Notes: a model not told the origin generated them from the sequence alone. 64,000 nt of DNA from Ecdyonurus torrentis (GCA_949318235.1 OX439134.1:26605793-26669792); one strand, 5' to 3'. Positions 9,101-19,839 are shown, numbered from the stretch's first letter. Program-made: numbers and translations.

Positions 9101-11608
9101 GCCACATGGGAGCACTAAATAAGATGGGCCGGTATGGGATAATGATATAGCTTTTGCCAATTTAAAAATACTGAAAGGCGTAGAACACCTTGAACAAAAA
9201 AACATATCTAATATCCTAACGTATGTAAATATCAACTTTGATTTGGCCAGAATGGTTAATTTTTAATTTATTTTCCATTCACAAAATGGCAGTTGTGGGT
9301 TTTTGATGTCACAGCTCACCTGGTCCACTCGCACGAAAACAAGCGAGCTATGATGTCATAAACCCGCAGCTGCCATTTTGTGAATAGAAAATAAATTAGA
9401 AATCAACCACTCCTGCCAAATCAATGTTGATATTTAGGTATGTTAGGATATTAGACAAGTTTTTTGTTCAAGGTGTTCTACGCCTTTAACAATATTTTTG
9501 AGAGCATTGATGCTATTAAAGTAGTTTGAACGAGTTTTGATATTATTTAAACGCCGTTTTAGTGCTACCTATAGATTCCTTATTTCTCTATGCTCCTATT
9601 GATGTAATAAAAAATACATTTAGTTCGAAACGCAAATAAAAAAATAGCCGCAAAGTCGAGCATTTTCCTCATACAACATTGGTTAATGGCTGAAAAAGCC
9701 AGGATCCTTCCACAGTAGATCATTCATATTTCTGCGAAAGTGTATTTAAATGGACTCAAAAACAGATAAATAAGCTCTTTGATAAACAAAGAAACTTTTA
9801 AAAGCATTAAACTAAATTTGGTTCGAAACGCACTGAGAACTTTGTGACTAAAAGAGCTGAAAATGAGAATTTTTTTGTTAACCAGTAATTTTTATATAGT
9901 TCGGAAATCGGCCGCTAGAGGCACCGAATCATGGCGATCGCGGGCGATCGCGGGAGAAACGAGATATAAACGTCAATTGAGCTCATAAACGTTAATAAAA
10001 CTCTTGTAATGTACTTAATATGTATTAACTTCATTATAATTAATTAATATATGCACTGAGAAGCGAGAAAAGTGTTTGATTAGAAAATAGTTACAAAAAG
10101 CAATATATATATGATTTGCTGGAATAACTCTTAGTGCCTTGACAGCACAGTTGGTAGAGCGCTGCTTTTACATGACGAGGGTCAGCGGATCGAGACTCGG
10201 TTATTGCAAAGTTTTTAATGATGAAATTAAATTCAAGTGAGCGCCAAACTTCAAATAAATTTAAAATCAGCTGTTAACAACCTCGTTCAAACTACTTTAA
10301 CAGGTTGATTTAGGTTTTCAAGTGTGTGAAACAAATAATATTTAAAAAAAAAAAAAAAAAAAAAAAAAACGTCAAAAGCCATGTTTGTCCTATGCTGAAT
10401 AATGTTATTTATTTCTGTGTTGATGTCACCAGTAGTGCACATGAAAATCAACTTGTTTTGAACTCATTCAAAAAGATTGTGTGATTGTTATTACTTTAAA
10501 GCTTTAACTACACTATCTCTTACCATTTCTGTTTTTTATTTGATTTTATCTTAATACTCTCCTTATTTTAACAGGACAACAATTGGTGACAATGCCTGAT
10601 GGTACAATGAAGATTGTCTTCACTCCACAGTTACCTGTACCTGGTACTCTTACTCCAGTAAATCTTGACTCACTTCCTGAGGGAGTATCCCCTGAATGTA
10701 TAATGCTGAACACCACAGCATCCAAACTATTATCTCAAGAAGGTGTACCTTCTAAAAATATTGTACTAAACACTACAATGGCAAGAAATGTACCTACTCA
10801 AAATCCAATCTTACTTAATAGCACAACAAAATCTCTTAACATCCCTGCTAATAAGTTTAGAACAAGTGCAAATTTACCCAAAATTAGGCCATCTATTCTG
10901 AGACATACTCCAAAGTTTATAAATCTAACACCAGCCTCTTCATCAGCCTCTTCATCAGACTTAAAAAAAACTTTAAATATTCCTTCTATTGTGATTGAAA
11001 GAAATATTACAGAACCAGAAATTATTTCACAACATGGTGAAAATAATACTGCACCAGTATCCGTAAAAACTACAAATTTAGCCAAAATACCTAAGTCTGT
11101 ACCTATTTTAGTACCAGATAATTCACAAGCTAGTTCTATTGTAAAATCTTCATTATTTAAAAGTGTTCATAAAATACAAAATTCTTTATCAGGTAGTAGC
11201 TCTTATCAATCTTTTGTTGATTTAACTGATGACAATTCTTGTAGTCAATCTTCCAATGAAAGTAATGTTCAAAAAATTTGTGTAAAGCCTGATGGTGTAT
11301 CGGAAGTAGAAGTAGAATTGGTTTTGCCTCCTAATAATACTGCATCGGCTTCTAATAATACTGCATCAGCTTCTAATAATACTGCATCAACTTCTAATAA
11401 TACTGCATCAACTCCTAATAATTCTGCATCAACTTCTAATGATACTGCATCAACTTCTAATAATTCTGCATCAACTTCAATTGATAAGAGATATGATTTC
11501 TTAGCAAAAAATCCAATACCAAGAATACATAGAAAAGTTTCGCGTAATTCTTTATTAGTACAACAGATATTAAAAAGAGATAAAAATAATGTAAATTTGT
11601 CTGATTGA
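2186..11608 (+). CDS. C2H2 zinc-finger protein with acidic N-terminus and Ser/Thr/Asn-rich tail (gene A, 841 aa)
   Basis: Five coding exons fit in phase: 2334-2804 (5' UTR from an acceptor at 2185), 3242-3310, 4544-5135, 5964-6323 and 10575-11608. All introns are GT-AG. The N-terminus has a SUMO-type motif (VKLEPE) and a tandemly duplicated 35-residue acidic unit. Exon 3 has an acidic stretch, then two C2H2-like units: CDFCQEGLPDSLLLIFH, where the final His spacing is loose, and CPMCSCIYVTKIGLEKH with a later His. A basic KKIKKRRKR cluster follows and may be a nuclear signal. The last exon lacks fingers, contains a VTMPDGTMK segment and seven 7-residue NNTASAS-like repeats. It probably acts in the nucleus as a DNA-binding regulator; the target is unknown. 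Introns 2 to 4 are loaded with MITEs. Gene B downstream shares the N-terminal layout. I am confident of the exon chain, less so of the exact 5' end. Confidence 0.8.
2478..2690 (+). repeat. 105-bp tandem duplication in gene A exon 1
   Basis: Two in-frame copies of 35 codons start at 2478 and 2583. Each contains HQEVEMKDD, a Glu run, VSD and a GEF ending. They differ at several codons, so the duplication is not brand new. Confidence 0.8.
3099..3182. repeat. (TA)n microsatellite in gene A intron 1
   Basis: About 42 uninterrupted TA units, ending roughly 60 bp before the exon 2 acceptor. Confidence 0.95.
3377..3589. mobile_element. MITE family D, copy 1
   Basis: Terminal repeats ACTCCTCCG and long inner arms (gtcaacatgtcatcttaag with its complement, and agatttaaa / tttaaatct) form a 213-bp hairpin in gene A intron 2. 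A second copy is at 5529-5751. Confidence 0.7.
3656..4136. mobile_element. MITE family B, copy 1 (481 bp)
   Basis: Inverted ends aagacttgcaaaag, then long complementary arms: aataaacaaactg, the tgtgttcctgtct region, and agctacagtaaaaa. Lies in gene A intron 2. The copy at 6752-8549 is the same element carrying two later insertions. Confidence 0.75.
5529..5751. mobile_element. MITE family D, copy 2
   Basis: Ends ACTCCTCCGGTTTTA and its complement; inner arms match the copy at 3377-3589. It abuts a family E element three bases to the right, in gene A intron 3. Confidence 0.7.
5755..5880. mobile_element. MITE family E, copy 2
   Basis: Ends CAGCTCTGGCCAAAAG and CAGCTTTGACCAAAAATTCC (reverse strand), flanked by TA at 5753-5754 and 5881-5882. 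It lies about 80 bp before the exon 4 acceptor of gene A. Confidence 0.75.
6400..6731. mobile_element. MITE family A, copy 1
   Basis: Degenerate inverted ends (tagaacatgttgaac and gttcaatgtgttct) and inner arms around ttctaatttattttt and aaaataaataagaa match copies at 9174-9487 and 40485-40770. This copy has gained a 14-G run at 6436-6449. Confidence 0.65.
6767..7858. mobile_element. 1.09-kb foldback element with about 460-bp arms and AAAA target duplication
   Basis: The left arm (6767 to about 7235) and right arm (about 7397-7858) are near-perfect reverse complements. Ends read CGATCACGCAGGATG and CGAACGTGCAGGATG. AAAA flanks both ends (6763-6766, 7859-7862). The related family B copy shows a single AAAA at the empty site. 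The loop of about 160 bp has no ORF of note. Nonautonomous. Confidence 0.8.
8221..8442. mobile_element. MITE family C, copy 1 (222-bp repeat-built hairpin)
   Basis: Ends TCGATCTT and AAGATCGA. Each arm is built from an approximately 45-bp unit (aaaggcctatctcg ... agtggaagc) repeated two to three times, around a central cgttcgggaacg. Flanked by CA/CA (8219-8220, 8443-8444) inside a family B element. Other copies: 53580-53804 and a diverged one at 59607-59860. Confidence 0.8.
9174..9487. mobile_element. MITE family A, copy 2
   Basis: Ends AAAGGCGTAGAACACCTTGA and its complement. Inner arms contain ttttgtgaatagaaaataaa and its partner, and tgatgtcacagctcacctgg in the middle. 314 bp, in gene A intron 4. 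Confidence 0.75.
9520..10296. mobile_element. 777-bp TTAA-flanked (piggyBac-type target) nonautonomous element
   Basis: The terminal repeats AGTAGTTTGAACGAG are exact inverses and are flanked by TTAA at 9516-9519 and 10297-10300. The undisturbed family J copies show the uninterrupted target, supporting TTAA as the target duplication. The interior has a tandem pair of gcgatcgcggg motifs near 9933-9955, two related segments containing agttcgaaacgca/ggttcgaaacgca, and a tRNA-like piece. No transposase ORF. Confidence 0.7.
10133..10207 (+). pseudogene. Degenerate tRNA-like sequence inside the TTAA element
   Basis: An A-box-like stretch (cagcacagttggtagagcg) is followed about 35 bp later by a B-box-like gatcgagactcgg. 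The spacing fits a tRNA, but the acceptor stem does not close convincingly. Probably a tRNA-derived relic or pol III promoter remnant, not a working tRNA. Confidence 0.45.
11333..11480 (+). repeat. 21-bp in-frame repeat array in gene A last exon
   Basis: Seven units encode variants of NNTASAS. Unit-to-unit changes are mostly Ala/Thr/Pro swaps. Likely a disordered, length-variable linker. Confidence 0.85.
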
Positions 11609-11735
11609 ATAAATGTTATGTAAATGCTAAATACTGTGCTAATATAGAAGCATAATAATATGCTTTCTTTTATTTTTAATGTACTGTACCTAAGTTTATG
11701 CCATTTTTATTTTAATTCACACTTTTTTTGCACTC

Positions 11736-11947
11736 TGATAATTAAAAAGATTTGATAGAAAAACACACCAATTAGGGAAAATTTGAGGAATAGGAGAAGA
11801 GCTTACTCTGACAGGGACGCCGTGGTAAAGAATTTTTTTTTCTTTACCACAGCATCCCTGTCAATCTGTAAGCTCATTTCTATCTCCTATGCCCCATTTT
11901 TTCCTAATGTATCCACATGTTTTTCTATCAAACCTTTTTAATTATCA
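11736..11947. mobile_element. Hairpin MITE just downstream of gene A stop
   Basis: Ends tgataattaaaaagatttga and its near-complement. The arms include aggaataggagaagagctta and tgacaggga(c/t)gc. 212 bp; lies in the presumed 3' UTR of gene A. Half-related ends occur near 5415-5475 and 56590-56690. Confidence 0.65.
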
Positions 11948-12266
11948 ATCATTGCATAGTCAATTCTTCCTTAATATTGATTTTCTTTTGCATTCTATTG
12001 GAAAAATCCAAATTTTAAAAATAGGCACATTTTTACTAGATTTGCAGTGCTTGGTTTTCATCATAAGATTTGCATACACGAGTGTGGTACCTCATGTAAA
12101 TGTAAATTGTGTGGTGAACCATGTGATCAATATCATTTGTTGAAATGTACTAATCGTAGCATTAGTCTAACAGCTTATGCTCAAGAGTAATGTTTATGTA
12201 TGTAATTAATGTTTATGTATTTTTGTAAATTTTAAGTTATATGTTGTACACCATGTGTGTTTATTG

Positions 12267-12272
12267 AATAAA
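12267..12272 (+). terminator. Candidate polyadenylation signal for gene A
   Basis: AATAAA within gaataaaataaa, about 660 bp after the stop codon. A further AATAAA lies near 12768. Which one is used cannot be decided from sequence alone. Confidence 0.35.
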
Positions 12273-12955
12273 ATAAATTTGCATTCTATTAGAATTTCTT
12301 TATAAAAAATATGAACTAATTTTAACTTCTGTAATGAAGAAGTAACAATTAATGAAAGTTGTCTTCATGCAATAGAATTTGAAAAATTATACTAATAAAA
12401 GAAAGAAAAAAAAAAAAAAAAACTAGATTCCAATTGTTGTAAAAATGAGTCGGTATAATTTCCAGTTTAAGTACATTATAATCTGTAATATAGATGTTCA
12501 TGCTAAAAATTTTTGTGTATATGTTCATGCAAATGTTGAGTAACCATGCACTTTTATATAGGATGTAAATATTATAGTTAAGTTTAATTATTTTCGCACA
12601 GTTTTATTCTATTTGCTCTTGTTATATTTTTAAAAAATTTGGAAATTTTTGTAAATTTTTCTGTTGTTTTTATCTATTTCATTCTTACTAACATATTGTC
12701 AAGTACAGTATACATACATTAATAACACATTTTTATGTAAAATATACATATATGGAAGTATTACAGCAAATAAAAATAGTGCTCTATAATGTTGTAAAAG
12801 ATATGTGATCTTTTTATTATTTATTGATGCAATACATGATGTCAAAGCATTCACGTTACAAATGCTCATGAAATTTAAATAATAATTAATAATATACGTA
12901 ATGTACAGTATCTATATCTTCTAAAAATAATAATAATAATAAATAAAGTAGACAA

Positions 12956-13318
12956 CTTGCAAGAACCATGCCGTAGTGATGAAAGCTCCATTGTTTGGAG
13001 AAAATCTTGCCACTTAATTAAAAAAAAAAAAAAAAGGGAAGCTTATCAGCATGGTACAATTTACTATTAAACGCCAAGAGAAATGGAGTGTGTTTTGCTC
13101 TCATCGGCCCTTACAGACTCAGGAATTATATGAATTAACTTCTCATTCATAGTTTCTCTTGGAGTCTGTAAAGACGAGGGCAAAACACACTCCATTTCTC
13201 TTGGGAGTTTCGTAGTGCTGAAGCTATCCAATATGTGTTAGGTTTTTTTTCTGTGCTTGCAAGATTTTTACCAAACTACGGGACTCTCTTCACTATGGTA
13301 AGGCCCTTGCTAGTTTTC
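12956..13318. mobile_element. MITE family F, copy 1
   Basis: Left end gcaagaaccatgccgtagtg and right end cactatggtaaggcccttgc are imperfect inverses. The inner arms ccaagagaaatggagtgtgt and its complement are strong. A second copy lies at 60771-61070. Confidence 0.7.
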
Positions 13319-13460
13319 TCTTATTTAGGTTATCTTTTTTTTTCCATCGATACAAAAGTTATTATTTCTTATAGTAAATAATAATTTATTTCCCATATAA
13401 TATTTGTACTAAAAAAAAAAAAAATCTTCAATATATAATATGTAGAACTAGAACCAACCA

Positions 13461-13770
13461 ATAGGGTGTGTACGCATGACCTCATTCTGAGTGCTTTTCG
13501 ATGCTCATCTTGAGTGATGAATAACATTGCTCAGCATAGGACAAACGTAGTTTTTGGCTATTTTCTTTGGTAAATTAGCTATTTTTTGGTCATTATTATT
13601 TTTCTTGCATACTTGAGGTACTAATTCAACCTGTTATTAACAACATCAATGCTCTCAAAAAAATTTCGAAGTATTTTTAAACTGGCAAAATGTGCCATTT
13701 GCCTATACTGGCTTATGTTATTTAGTACTCACTTATGACGTCGACTTTAACATGAATGAAACCACCCTAT
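13461..13770. mobile_element. Family J element, copy 2
   Basis: 310 bp with ATAGGGT terminal repeats. Shares acattgctcagcataggaca and aacatcaatgctctcaaaaa with the copy at 29931-30226 and, on the opposite strand, with the one at 9489-10440. Confidence 0.7.
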
Positions 13771-13898
13771 ATAACTTACGCATGCATATAATAAAATATA
13801 CAATTTTTTCTCTCGTATTTATTAGCAAAAAAAGAGATAACTAATAAATAAAATAAGTCATCAATATGTATGAATTTACTTTTCGGATAAGGTTTAAT

Positions 13899-14221
13899 TT
13901 ACACTTACTTTTTGGATTATCCATCTTGGACTTATTCTTCCATTCTCCTGATTTTAATTTACATTATAAATTATGTAAATTTGATTTGCACGTTTTGGAC
14001 TTTCCCTTCGTCAGACTCTCACATGTGAGAGTAGTCTGACGAATGGACTTATTTGGTTAAGTCCAAAACGTAGCTCAAATTTACATAATTTATTATAATT
14101 TGTATGTATAAACTAAAATCGGGGGTATGGAAAAAGTCCAGGATGAGACATCAATCCATAAAGACCCTACTGAAATAATCGACAAGGCCATCCACAAGGT
14201 TAGTCCAAAAAGTAAGTGTTA
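13899..14221. mobile_element. MITE family K (323-bp palindrome)
   Basis: Outer ends acacttactttttgga and its complement at 14204-14220. The central perfect hairpin is gtcaga(ct)ctcacatgtgag with its partner near 14010-14041. Long AT-rich arms contain acgttttggact and its complement. Confidence 0.7.
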
Positions 14222-15035
14222 AAATATAATATTGAAGTCATCTTCACTCTCAAATTTCGTGCCTGCAAAGTATACAACTTTTTTCACTTTTACAGTTTAG
14301 CCAACGCTAATAAAAAAACACCAAGCGTGTACCAACACCAACCTGTTATTTGATCTACTTGGTGCCATAGCTTGCCAAACTTTACTTATTATATTACCAT
14401 TTTTGTTTTAAAATATAAAATATGTAATGAAATTTACCCAAAAAGTGGAATTTTCTGAGTATTTTTTTTCTATTAATTTAGTGTAATTTAGTATATTTTT
14501 GGTTGGTTGGTAAAACTGTAAATATACAATGGCTGACATAGTTTGTAAACATTAAGAGAATTGTGTTTTGCAGCAAAAATCATATGTATTTACTTACGTT
14601 TGATGTGAATTTCAATATCTGGTAAGTATTAATAGAACAAATATGTATTGATAAAAACGCGTAAAACTTTTCTTTAGTATGTATTATTGGGAGGTAAATA
14701 TTTTGATCTTCTCGTTTGCCCTATCATGTTCTTGATACATACACACAGAGATGTCATAGATCATATAAATACAATACGTACATAACATATGTACTGTGTC
14801 CCTGCTGTGTTCTGTGTCACAGTGTCTGTATATAGGTCTGTAGGCTCTGTCTTAGAAAATATTATTCATTGCTTTTAATTTAAGGTAATTAATAGAGTAA
14901 AAATTTTATATGGCAGAGTGTTGTGTAGGCATGAGGTGATCGCACATAAATGTGTATTTATTAATTTTTATATTTATGCAGGCTGTTCACCAGCTGTTGA
15001 CTATGTGAAGAGGTTTGTATATGTATATGTATATG
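14222..15035. other. No gene seen
   Basis: AT-rich sequence between MITEs. No splice-bounded exon, RNA gene or clear repeat family was found. Confidence 0.5.
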
Positions 15036-15157
15036 CAGCTATGGCCACTAGTTGGAGAACGATTTGTATAGACAACCCGCAACCACACTATGCTATCTTT
15101 ATGAGAAAACGCTGCGGCTGCCTTTGCCCCGTTCTCAAACTAGTGGCCGCAGAGCTG
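15036..15157. mobile_element. MITE family E, copy 3
   Basis: Ends cagctatggccactagttgg and cagctctgcggccactagtt (reverse strand). Its core matches the other E copies (acaacccgcaaccacactat, then atctttatgagaaaacgc). The right flank is TA. Confidence 0.7.
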
Positions 15158-15224
15158 TACATACTTATGTTTTGTTTTGGAGTTGGTGGAGAGGGGTGGG
15201 GGCGGAGTACAAGACAATCGGGCA

Positions 15225-15406
15225 GTGCAAGACATGGCACTGCTCAGTGATGTGCTCAAGTAAATCTCTTCTTTGATTGATAATGTCATCAAAATAAATG
15301 ACGAAAGCTCTCAGTTATATAATAAACTTTTTTATAACAAAATATACTGTGCCACGTGATACCTTGACCTATCCATAGAACTTCTACTGTGTAAGGCCCT
15401 TACTGG
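15225..15406. mobile_element. Partial element of the F-related 'ggcccttactgg' family
   Basis: Matches, on the opposite strand, the element starting at 56761. Shared blocks are gctcaagtaa, ttgattgataatgtcat, gacgaaagctctcagtta and agaacttctactgtg. Only one half is present. It ends about 140 bp before the gene B 5' exon. Confidence 0.55.
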
Positions 15407-15545
15407 TAATTCTATCCTTTTCTTTATTATTGATCCTTACAGGTATAGATATGTCTGTACAATCATATCTGTATATATGTATGTACAGTATGTACAGCAA
15501 CTTGAACGTGTTGAAACAATAAATTTTCCCTTCTGTGTGTTTCAG

Positions 15546-16212
15546 GTTGAGACATTTTACTAAAAGTTTCACATATAATGGCTAATCCTGTAGAGTTTGT
15601 AAATGTATTTTGTATAAAACAAGAGCAAGAAGATGAAGAGATTGAATCAAATGAACGTATAGATTTCACGACAACAATTAATGACAGTATTGATGTAACG
15701 TCAGTAGATAAATTGCCAAATTTAGAGTTGACATTCAAAGAGGAGTCATGTGAAACTTTGCAGGAAGGAGAATTTGTGTTTGATGTCAGTGAAGAAGAAG
15801 AAAAAGAAGCTGTAATTTTAAATCAAGAACAATTTGATAAACCTGTGTTGGAAGATGTTGGAACTCACTTTCTTGTAAGTTATCTGAATTTTAATTTATA
15901 CATTTTTAGTATGAATCACAAACTGATATGACTGTGAGTGTTAAACACAGTTAACATGTAACATTGTGCTCCTCACCAAGCATCAAAGTTTTTAGTGAAG
16001 TGTGAGAGCACAACACTTTGCATGATTTACTACACCGCATGAAGGGCGGGCATGGTGAATGTGGTTGCAGCGCCCAGTCTGTCTATAGACATTTCCATTC
16101 CTTCTGTGGGCTTTGTATTTAAAACCGTGGTTAGCCTGTGTGTGGGCGTTCTTTTTGCTTTTCGCTAATGTAAGACAATATCTTGACGGGTCAATGAAGC
16201 ATGAAAACCTCC

Positions 16213-16252
<40 letters not shown>

Positions 16253-17402
16253 CTTTTAAAGAAAATACCAAAAGGAGGGTCTGCTTGCCATCCTCTGCCA
16301 TAGATCTTATTAAAATGATGAGAAAAAAAAAGAAAGAAAAAGAATAAAACAAAAACTCATAGTCTTCTTATTCTACTATCAAATATTCTAGTAAATATGA
16401 GCAGCTAAGTAGTCCATATCTTTGTTTTTACCTTGAACAAGTTTATTTGGATCTGAGTTGAAAATTATTTTTTGTTACAAGGTATCCCTGTTAAAGCTGC
16501 ATTGCCCCCCCCCCCCCCCTCTATTTGTGTTATTGTGCTACATGCTACGCCATCTCCACAGTTCCGTCAAGGCAGAAGTCTTATCAACAGGTCCAATAAA
16601 AACCACATACACAGGCTGGCCACGGCCTAATACCCACCCCAGCGTAATATATATTATCCTATAATATATAAAAAATTTGCTGCCAAAGCTTTCGTACTTT
16701 GTATTCAACTTCACACAAAGTTAGTCATTATTACTATTCATTATTCTTTGCTTTCAGTTACCAGTTTTGACATCGGCTCCTGTGGAAGCAGTGAAGCCTA
16801 AAAACAGCAAAATTGTTAAGACATCAAAGCTGAAAACAACACCTAAAGCTCCTAGAAAATCTGCTTATTCTAGACCCCCTGGTTCATTATATCAAAGATT
16901 TTCCTGTTCCACTTGCCATACTCCTTATTCTTCCGAGAGAGGTTTGGCAGCTCATGTACAAAAAACACACAAATCTACAGTGAAATATATTGAAGGTAAC
17001 CCCTTTTCTTGTGAAACTAATGATCCAGCAAAGTCTTATTCCATAACAAAAGCTTTGAAAATAGTTCCCTCAAAGATTCAAGTAATGGACCCAAAAAATT
17101 CTGCTAATGTTTACCATTATAATCAGTGTCCAAAGTGTAGTGCAAGATTTTTCTCTGAACAAAGTTTGAAGTCTCATTTTAGTAGTGTTCATGGAAAAGT
17201 AGATAGTAAAACAATTATAGTACCTAGTGAAGAATTACCACCTTTAAAAATGTTACCTAAAAGTAACGAAACTTGTGTTACAGCATGTACTTTTGATGCA
17301 AATACTAAATTTTATCAATGTACTTTTTGCACAACTAGATTTCTAAATGAAAATAGTTTAAAAAGACATATTAGTAATATCCACGGAGAAGTTTCAGCTT
17401 AA
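15546..17402 (+). CDS. Three-finger C2H2 protein (gene B, 313 aa), paralogue of gene A
   Basis: Two exons: 15546-15874 (acceptor at 15545, ATG 15578, GTAAGT donor) and 16758-17402. The join is in phase 0 and the stop is TAA. The N-terminal about 100 residues are acidic with a SUMO-type IKQEQE motif. They end GTHFL at the splice site, as gene A ends GAHFL plus two residues at its first coding intron. Both also have a GEFV block before this. The second exon has a basic PKAPRKSAYSRPPGS region and three C2H2 fingers with C-x2-C-x12-H-x4-H or close spacing, starting CSTCHTPY, CPKCSARF and CTFCTTRF. Likely a nuclear DNA-binding protein. The intron carries a 35-T run and a 15-C run. The 5' UTR has an upstream non-coding exon that I could not place. 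Confidence 0.8.
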
Positions 17403-17558
17403 ATTTTTATAATTTTATTTTGTGATATGTGTTATGTTCAAATTTACATTATATTACATTTTCAAAACATGTTAATAGAGGCTATCGGTGAGGAGTGAGG
17501 GAAAAGCTTAAGGTCCCCTAATTTAGTATCCTTTACCATTGCGGGACCATATTGTCAG

Positions 17559-17857
17559 AGGAGTAGTCAACAATGGCATTTTTAATAATGATCATAGTGG
17601 AGTTATTCTTATCTTTGCATAAATTATTTTGCTACATATCTGAAGCCGTACAAACATTTTATATACGTCAAATATTAAGTCAAGTAGTGAAGCTCGCGTC
17701 AAACTAGCATGAGAGCAAATTGTAGCTGTGAAGTAGATTCGGGGTCGCTATACAGCTTTTGCTCTCAGCACATTCTTAATTAAAATTTTAAGGTCACATT
17801 TGTAGGAGGTTTAATAGCACGATTATCACTATTAAAAAAGCCATTGTTGACTACCCC
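17559..17857. mobile_element. MITE family G (about 300 bp)
   Basis: Inverted ends (a/g)gtagtcaacaatggc extend about 30 bp with few mismatches (ttttttaata with tattaaaaaa). Lies 160 bp after the gene B stop. No second copy noticed. Confidence 0.65.
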
Positions 17858-18478
17858 TTCAATAGAGCTTTCTCAGACTCCAAGAAAACTGCACCAAAGC
17901 CGGAGATGTTTAAATGAAGGACACAATTTTCCGTGATTTAATTTAATCAAAAACAATATATTTTTATTAGTACCGATAACCTTCATTAGGCACTAAAAGG
18001 TAGTTTCAACAAATTTTTGTTTTTGTGCCATTATTATTATTTATTTTGTTAATTTTGTTAATTTTAATAATTTTTAATATGAACTAAAATGCCTAAAAAA
18101 ACTTGTGATATATTTATATTTGGTATGCATTATTATGGTTATGTTATTATGATATACAGTATTATATATAAGTGTTTTCAACTTGATTTTGGAGGTTTTA
18201 TTATTATTTATCCTTGTGCTCCTTTTTGTATCATTATTATTGTAAATTATCATATTGACATTTTTTTTTTGACAAAAACAAAAGCAATTTTTTTACTTTA
18301 CAATTCAATATACCTACCCATTGACAAAATATATATTATAGTTTTTCTTATGTCACCTTTTATGTTATAGTTTTTATTTGTATTTTTTGTTTGTGATTTG
18401 TTGTATAAAATATGCATTCCCCCCCCCCCTTACCCCCCCCCCCCCCCCCCGTGAAAAAATTAACTAAATTTCTTTTTC

Positions 18479-18582
18479 GCTGTTTGTAAACCCTGTTTTC
18501 TTGCAACAAAAAATGCGCATTCCAATTGAATAACCAAAGCTGATCGTCATTAAAAGAGCAGAAAACAGGGTTTACGAACAGC
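18479..18582. mobile_element. MITE family H, copy 1
   Basis: 104 bp with ends gctgtttgtaaaccctgttt and gctgttcgtaaaccctgttt (reverse strand), and a core containing atgcgcattccaattgaat. Other copies: 38354-38468, 51951-52068, 52078-52180, and a half copy at 19840-19903. Confidence 0.75.
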
Positions 18583-18616
18583 ATTATTATAAAACTTTAA
18601 ATATAAATGTTGTGTA

Positions 18617-18734
18617 TGGTAATTGTACTGGTTATCAACAGTTGTATTTTTTTAAATACCTTCTACTATAATTTGAGGGGAACGTATTATAAAAAAAGCA
18701 GAAAACACCTGCCGATAACTAGTACAGTTACCAT
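18617..18734. mobile_element. MITE family I, copy 1
   Basis: Ends tggtaattgtactggttatc and tggtaactgtactagttatc (reverse strand). A longer copy is at 48939-49209. Confidence 0.65.
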
Positions 18735-19239
18735 AATACAGTACTTTATATTTTGTCTTTTATAAAATGTAGTGATTTAGATACATATTCATAATATATA
18801 GGCTATATTTTGTGAGAGTGTACGTATGAACTACATTTTCTAAAATAAAATTCCATTATTGAAATTTTTAAGGCGGTGGGGGACCGACTTGGACCGGAAA
18901 TCGTCAAAGAAGAACTATATTTTAACAATAATTATTTGTACATGATTTAATTTCAATAAAACAAACACTATAATTTTCAAATAAAATCATGTAAATTTAA
19001 AATATATTTTTTTATACCAAAAAAAAATTAATGGAATTTTTAATGGTAAAAAAGTTTCTAATTTAATATTGTGATTGTAATTGTACAATCTTTCATGGGC
19101 TATACAGAAGAGAAGCTAATACCCCATGAGGTTACTGGAAAAGACTCTGAGAATCCATACACATTTTGTGTCCAGTCAACCTTGGTTGCAAATTGTTCTT
19201 GTGTTATCTAGGGCTCTTATATTTACCTAGTCTACAGCA

Positions 19240-19556
19240 AGTTTGGTTATAGGTGATGATGAATGGATAGGCAGGAAATATGAGTGAAATGGTGAACCGT
19301 CCCAAGATTCTCTCTATTGCGTGATGTAGGGTCACTACTGCCTACATCAGGACGATCGGAGACATGCATACACACAGGCATACACACCTCTCCTACCGAT
19401 GACTCATGACACAATAGCACACGCATCAACCTCATATGCAAAGATCACAAGTGCACTCCGCCAGCATACACGGCCTTGTAAAAGCCGCACAGCCTGGGAG
19501 TCGAACCAGTGACCCTTCGCACACGAAGCAGACACGCTACCACTGCGCCACGGCCT
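19240..19556 (-). mobile_element. tRNA-derived SINE
   Basis: Read on the minus strand from 19556, the head is tRNA-like: ggccgtggcgcagtggtagc is a textbook A box and ggttcgactccc, about 40 bp on, is a textbook B box. This is followed by gctgtgcggc. A unique body of roughly 240 bp follows, ending near a cattcatcatcacc stretch around 19250. The 3' limit is approximate and no second copy lies in the window. Internal pol III promoters are the hallmark of SINEs. Confidence 0.7.
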
Positions 19557-19839
19557 CGGATTTGACTAAATGGATTTGACTAAAATTTCCTGCTCAAATT
19601 TAAATTTTTACATTTACATGTTATCTTTAAGTGTAATAACTTAAATATTTGATCGTGTTTTCACATTTTGGACCATGTCGGCAGATATCGTGTGTACATC
19701 AAGAAGTGTATCTCAGACTGAGACTGATCCTACTTTAAAACCATTAAAACGTATTTTACAAGCCGAATGCCTAGCATTATATACGGTATTCAGTGGTACA
19801 CTTCACATCCTGATTTAGCTCAAAGAATAGGAATCGATT

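Larger units (their letters stand above)
9489..10440. mobile_element. Family J element, truncated and interrupted by a TTAA element
   Basis: The left 27 bp (agagcattgatgcta) and right part from 10301 (caggttgatttagg, then tttgtcctatgctgaataatg) match, on the reverse strand, the family J copies at 13461-13770 and 29931-30226. The interruption is the 777-bp element at 9520-10296. Confidence 0.65.

Noticed and set aside
14918..15250. Two overlapping plus-strand ORFs of 74-110 codons
   Set aside because: They run through a family E MITE and unrelated flanks, with no splice signals or recognisable motif.
19484..19556. A functional tRNA gene on the minus strand
   Set aside because: A and B boxes are good, but the acceptor stem is not a clean tRNA fold and the sequence continues into a SINE-like body.
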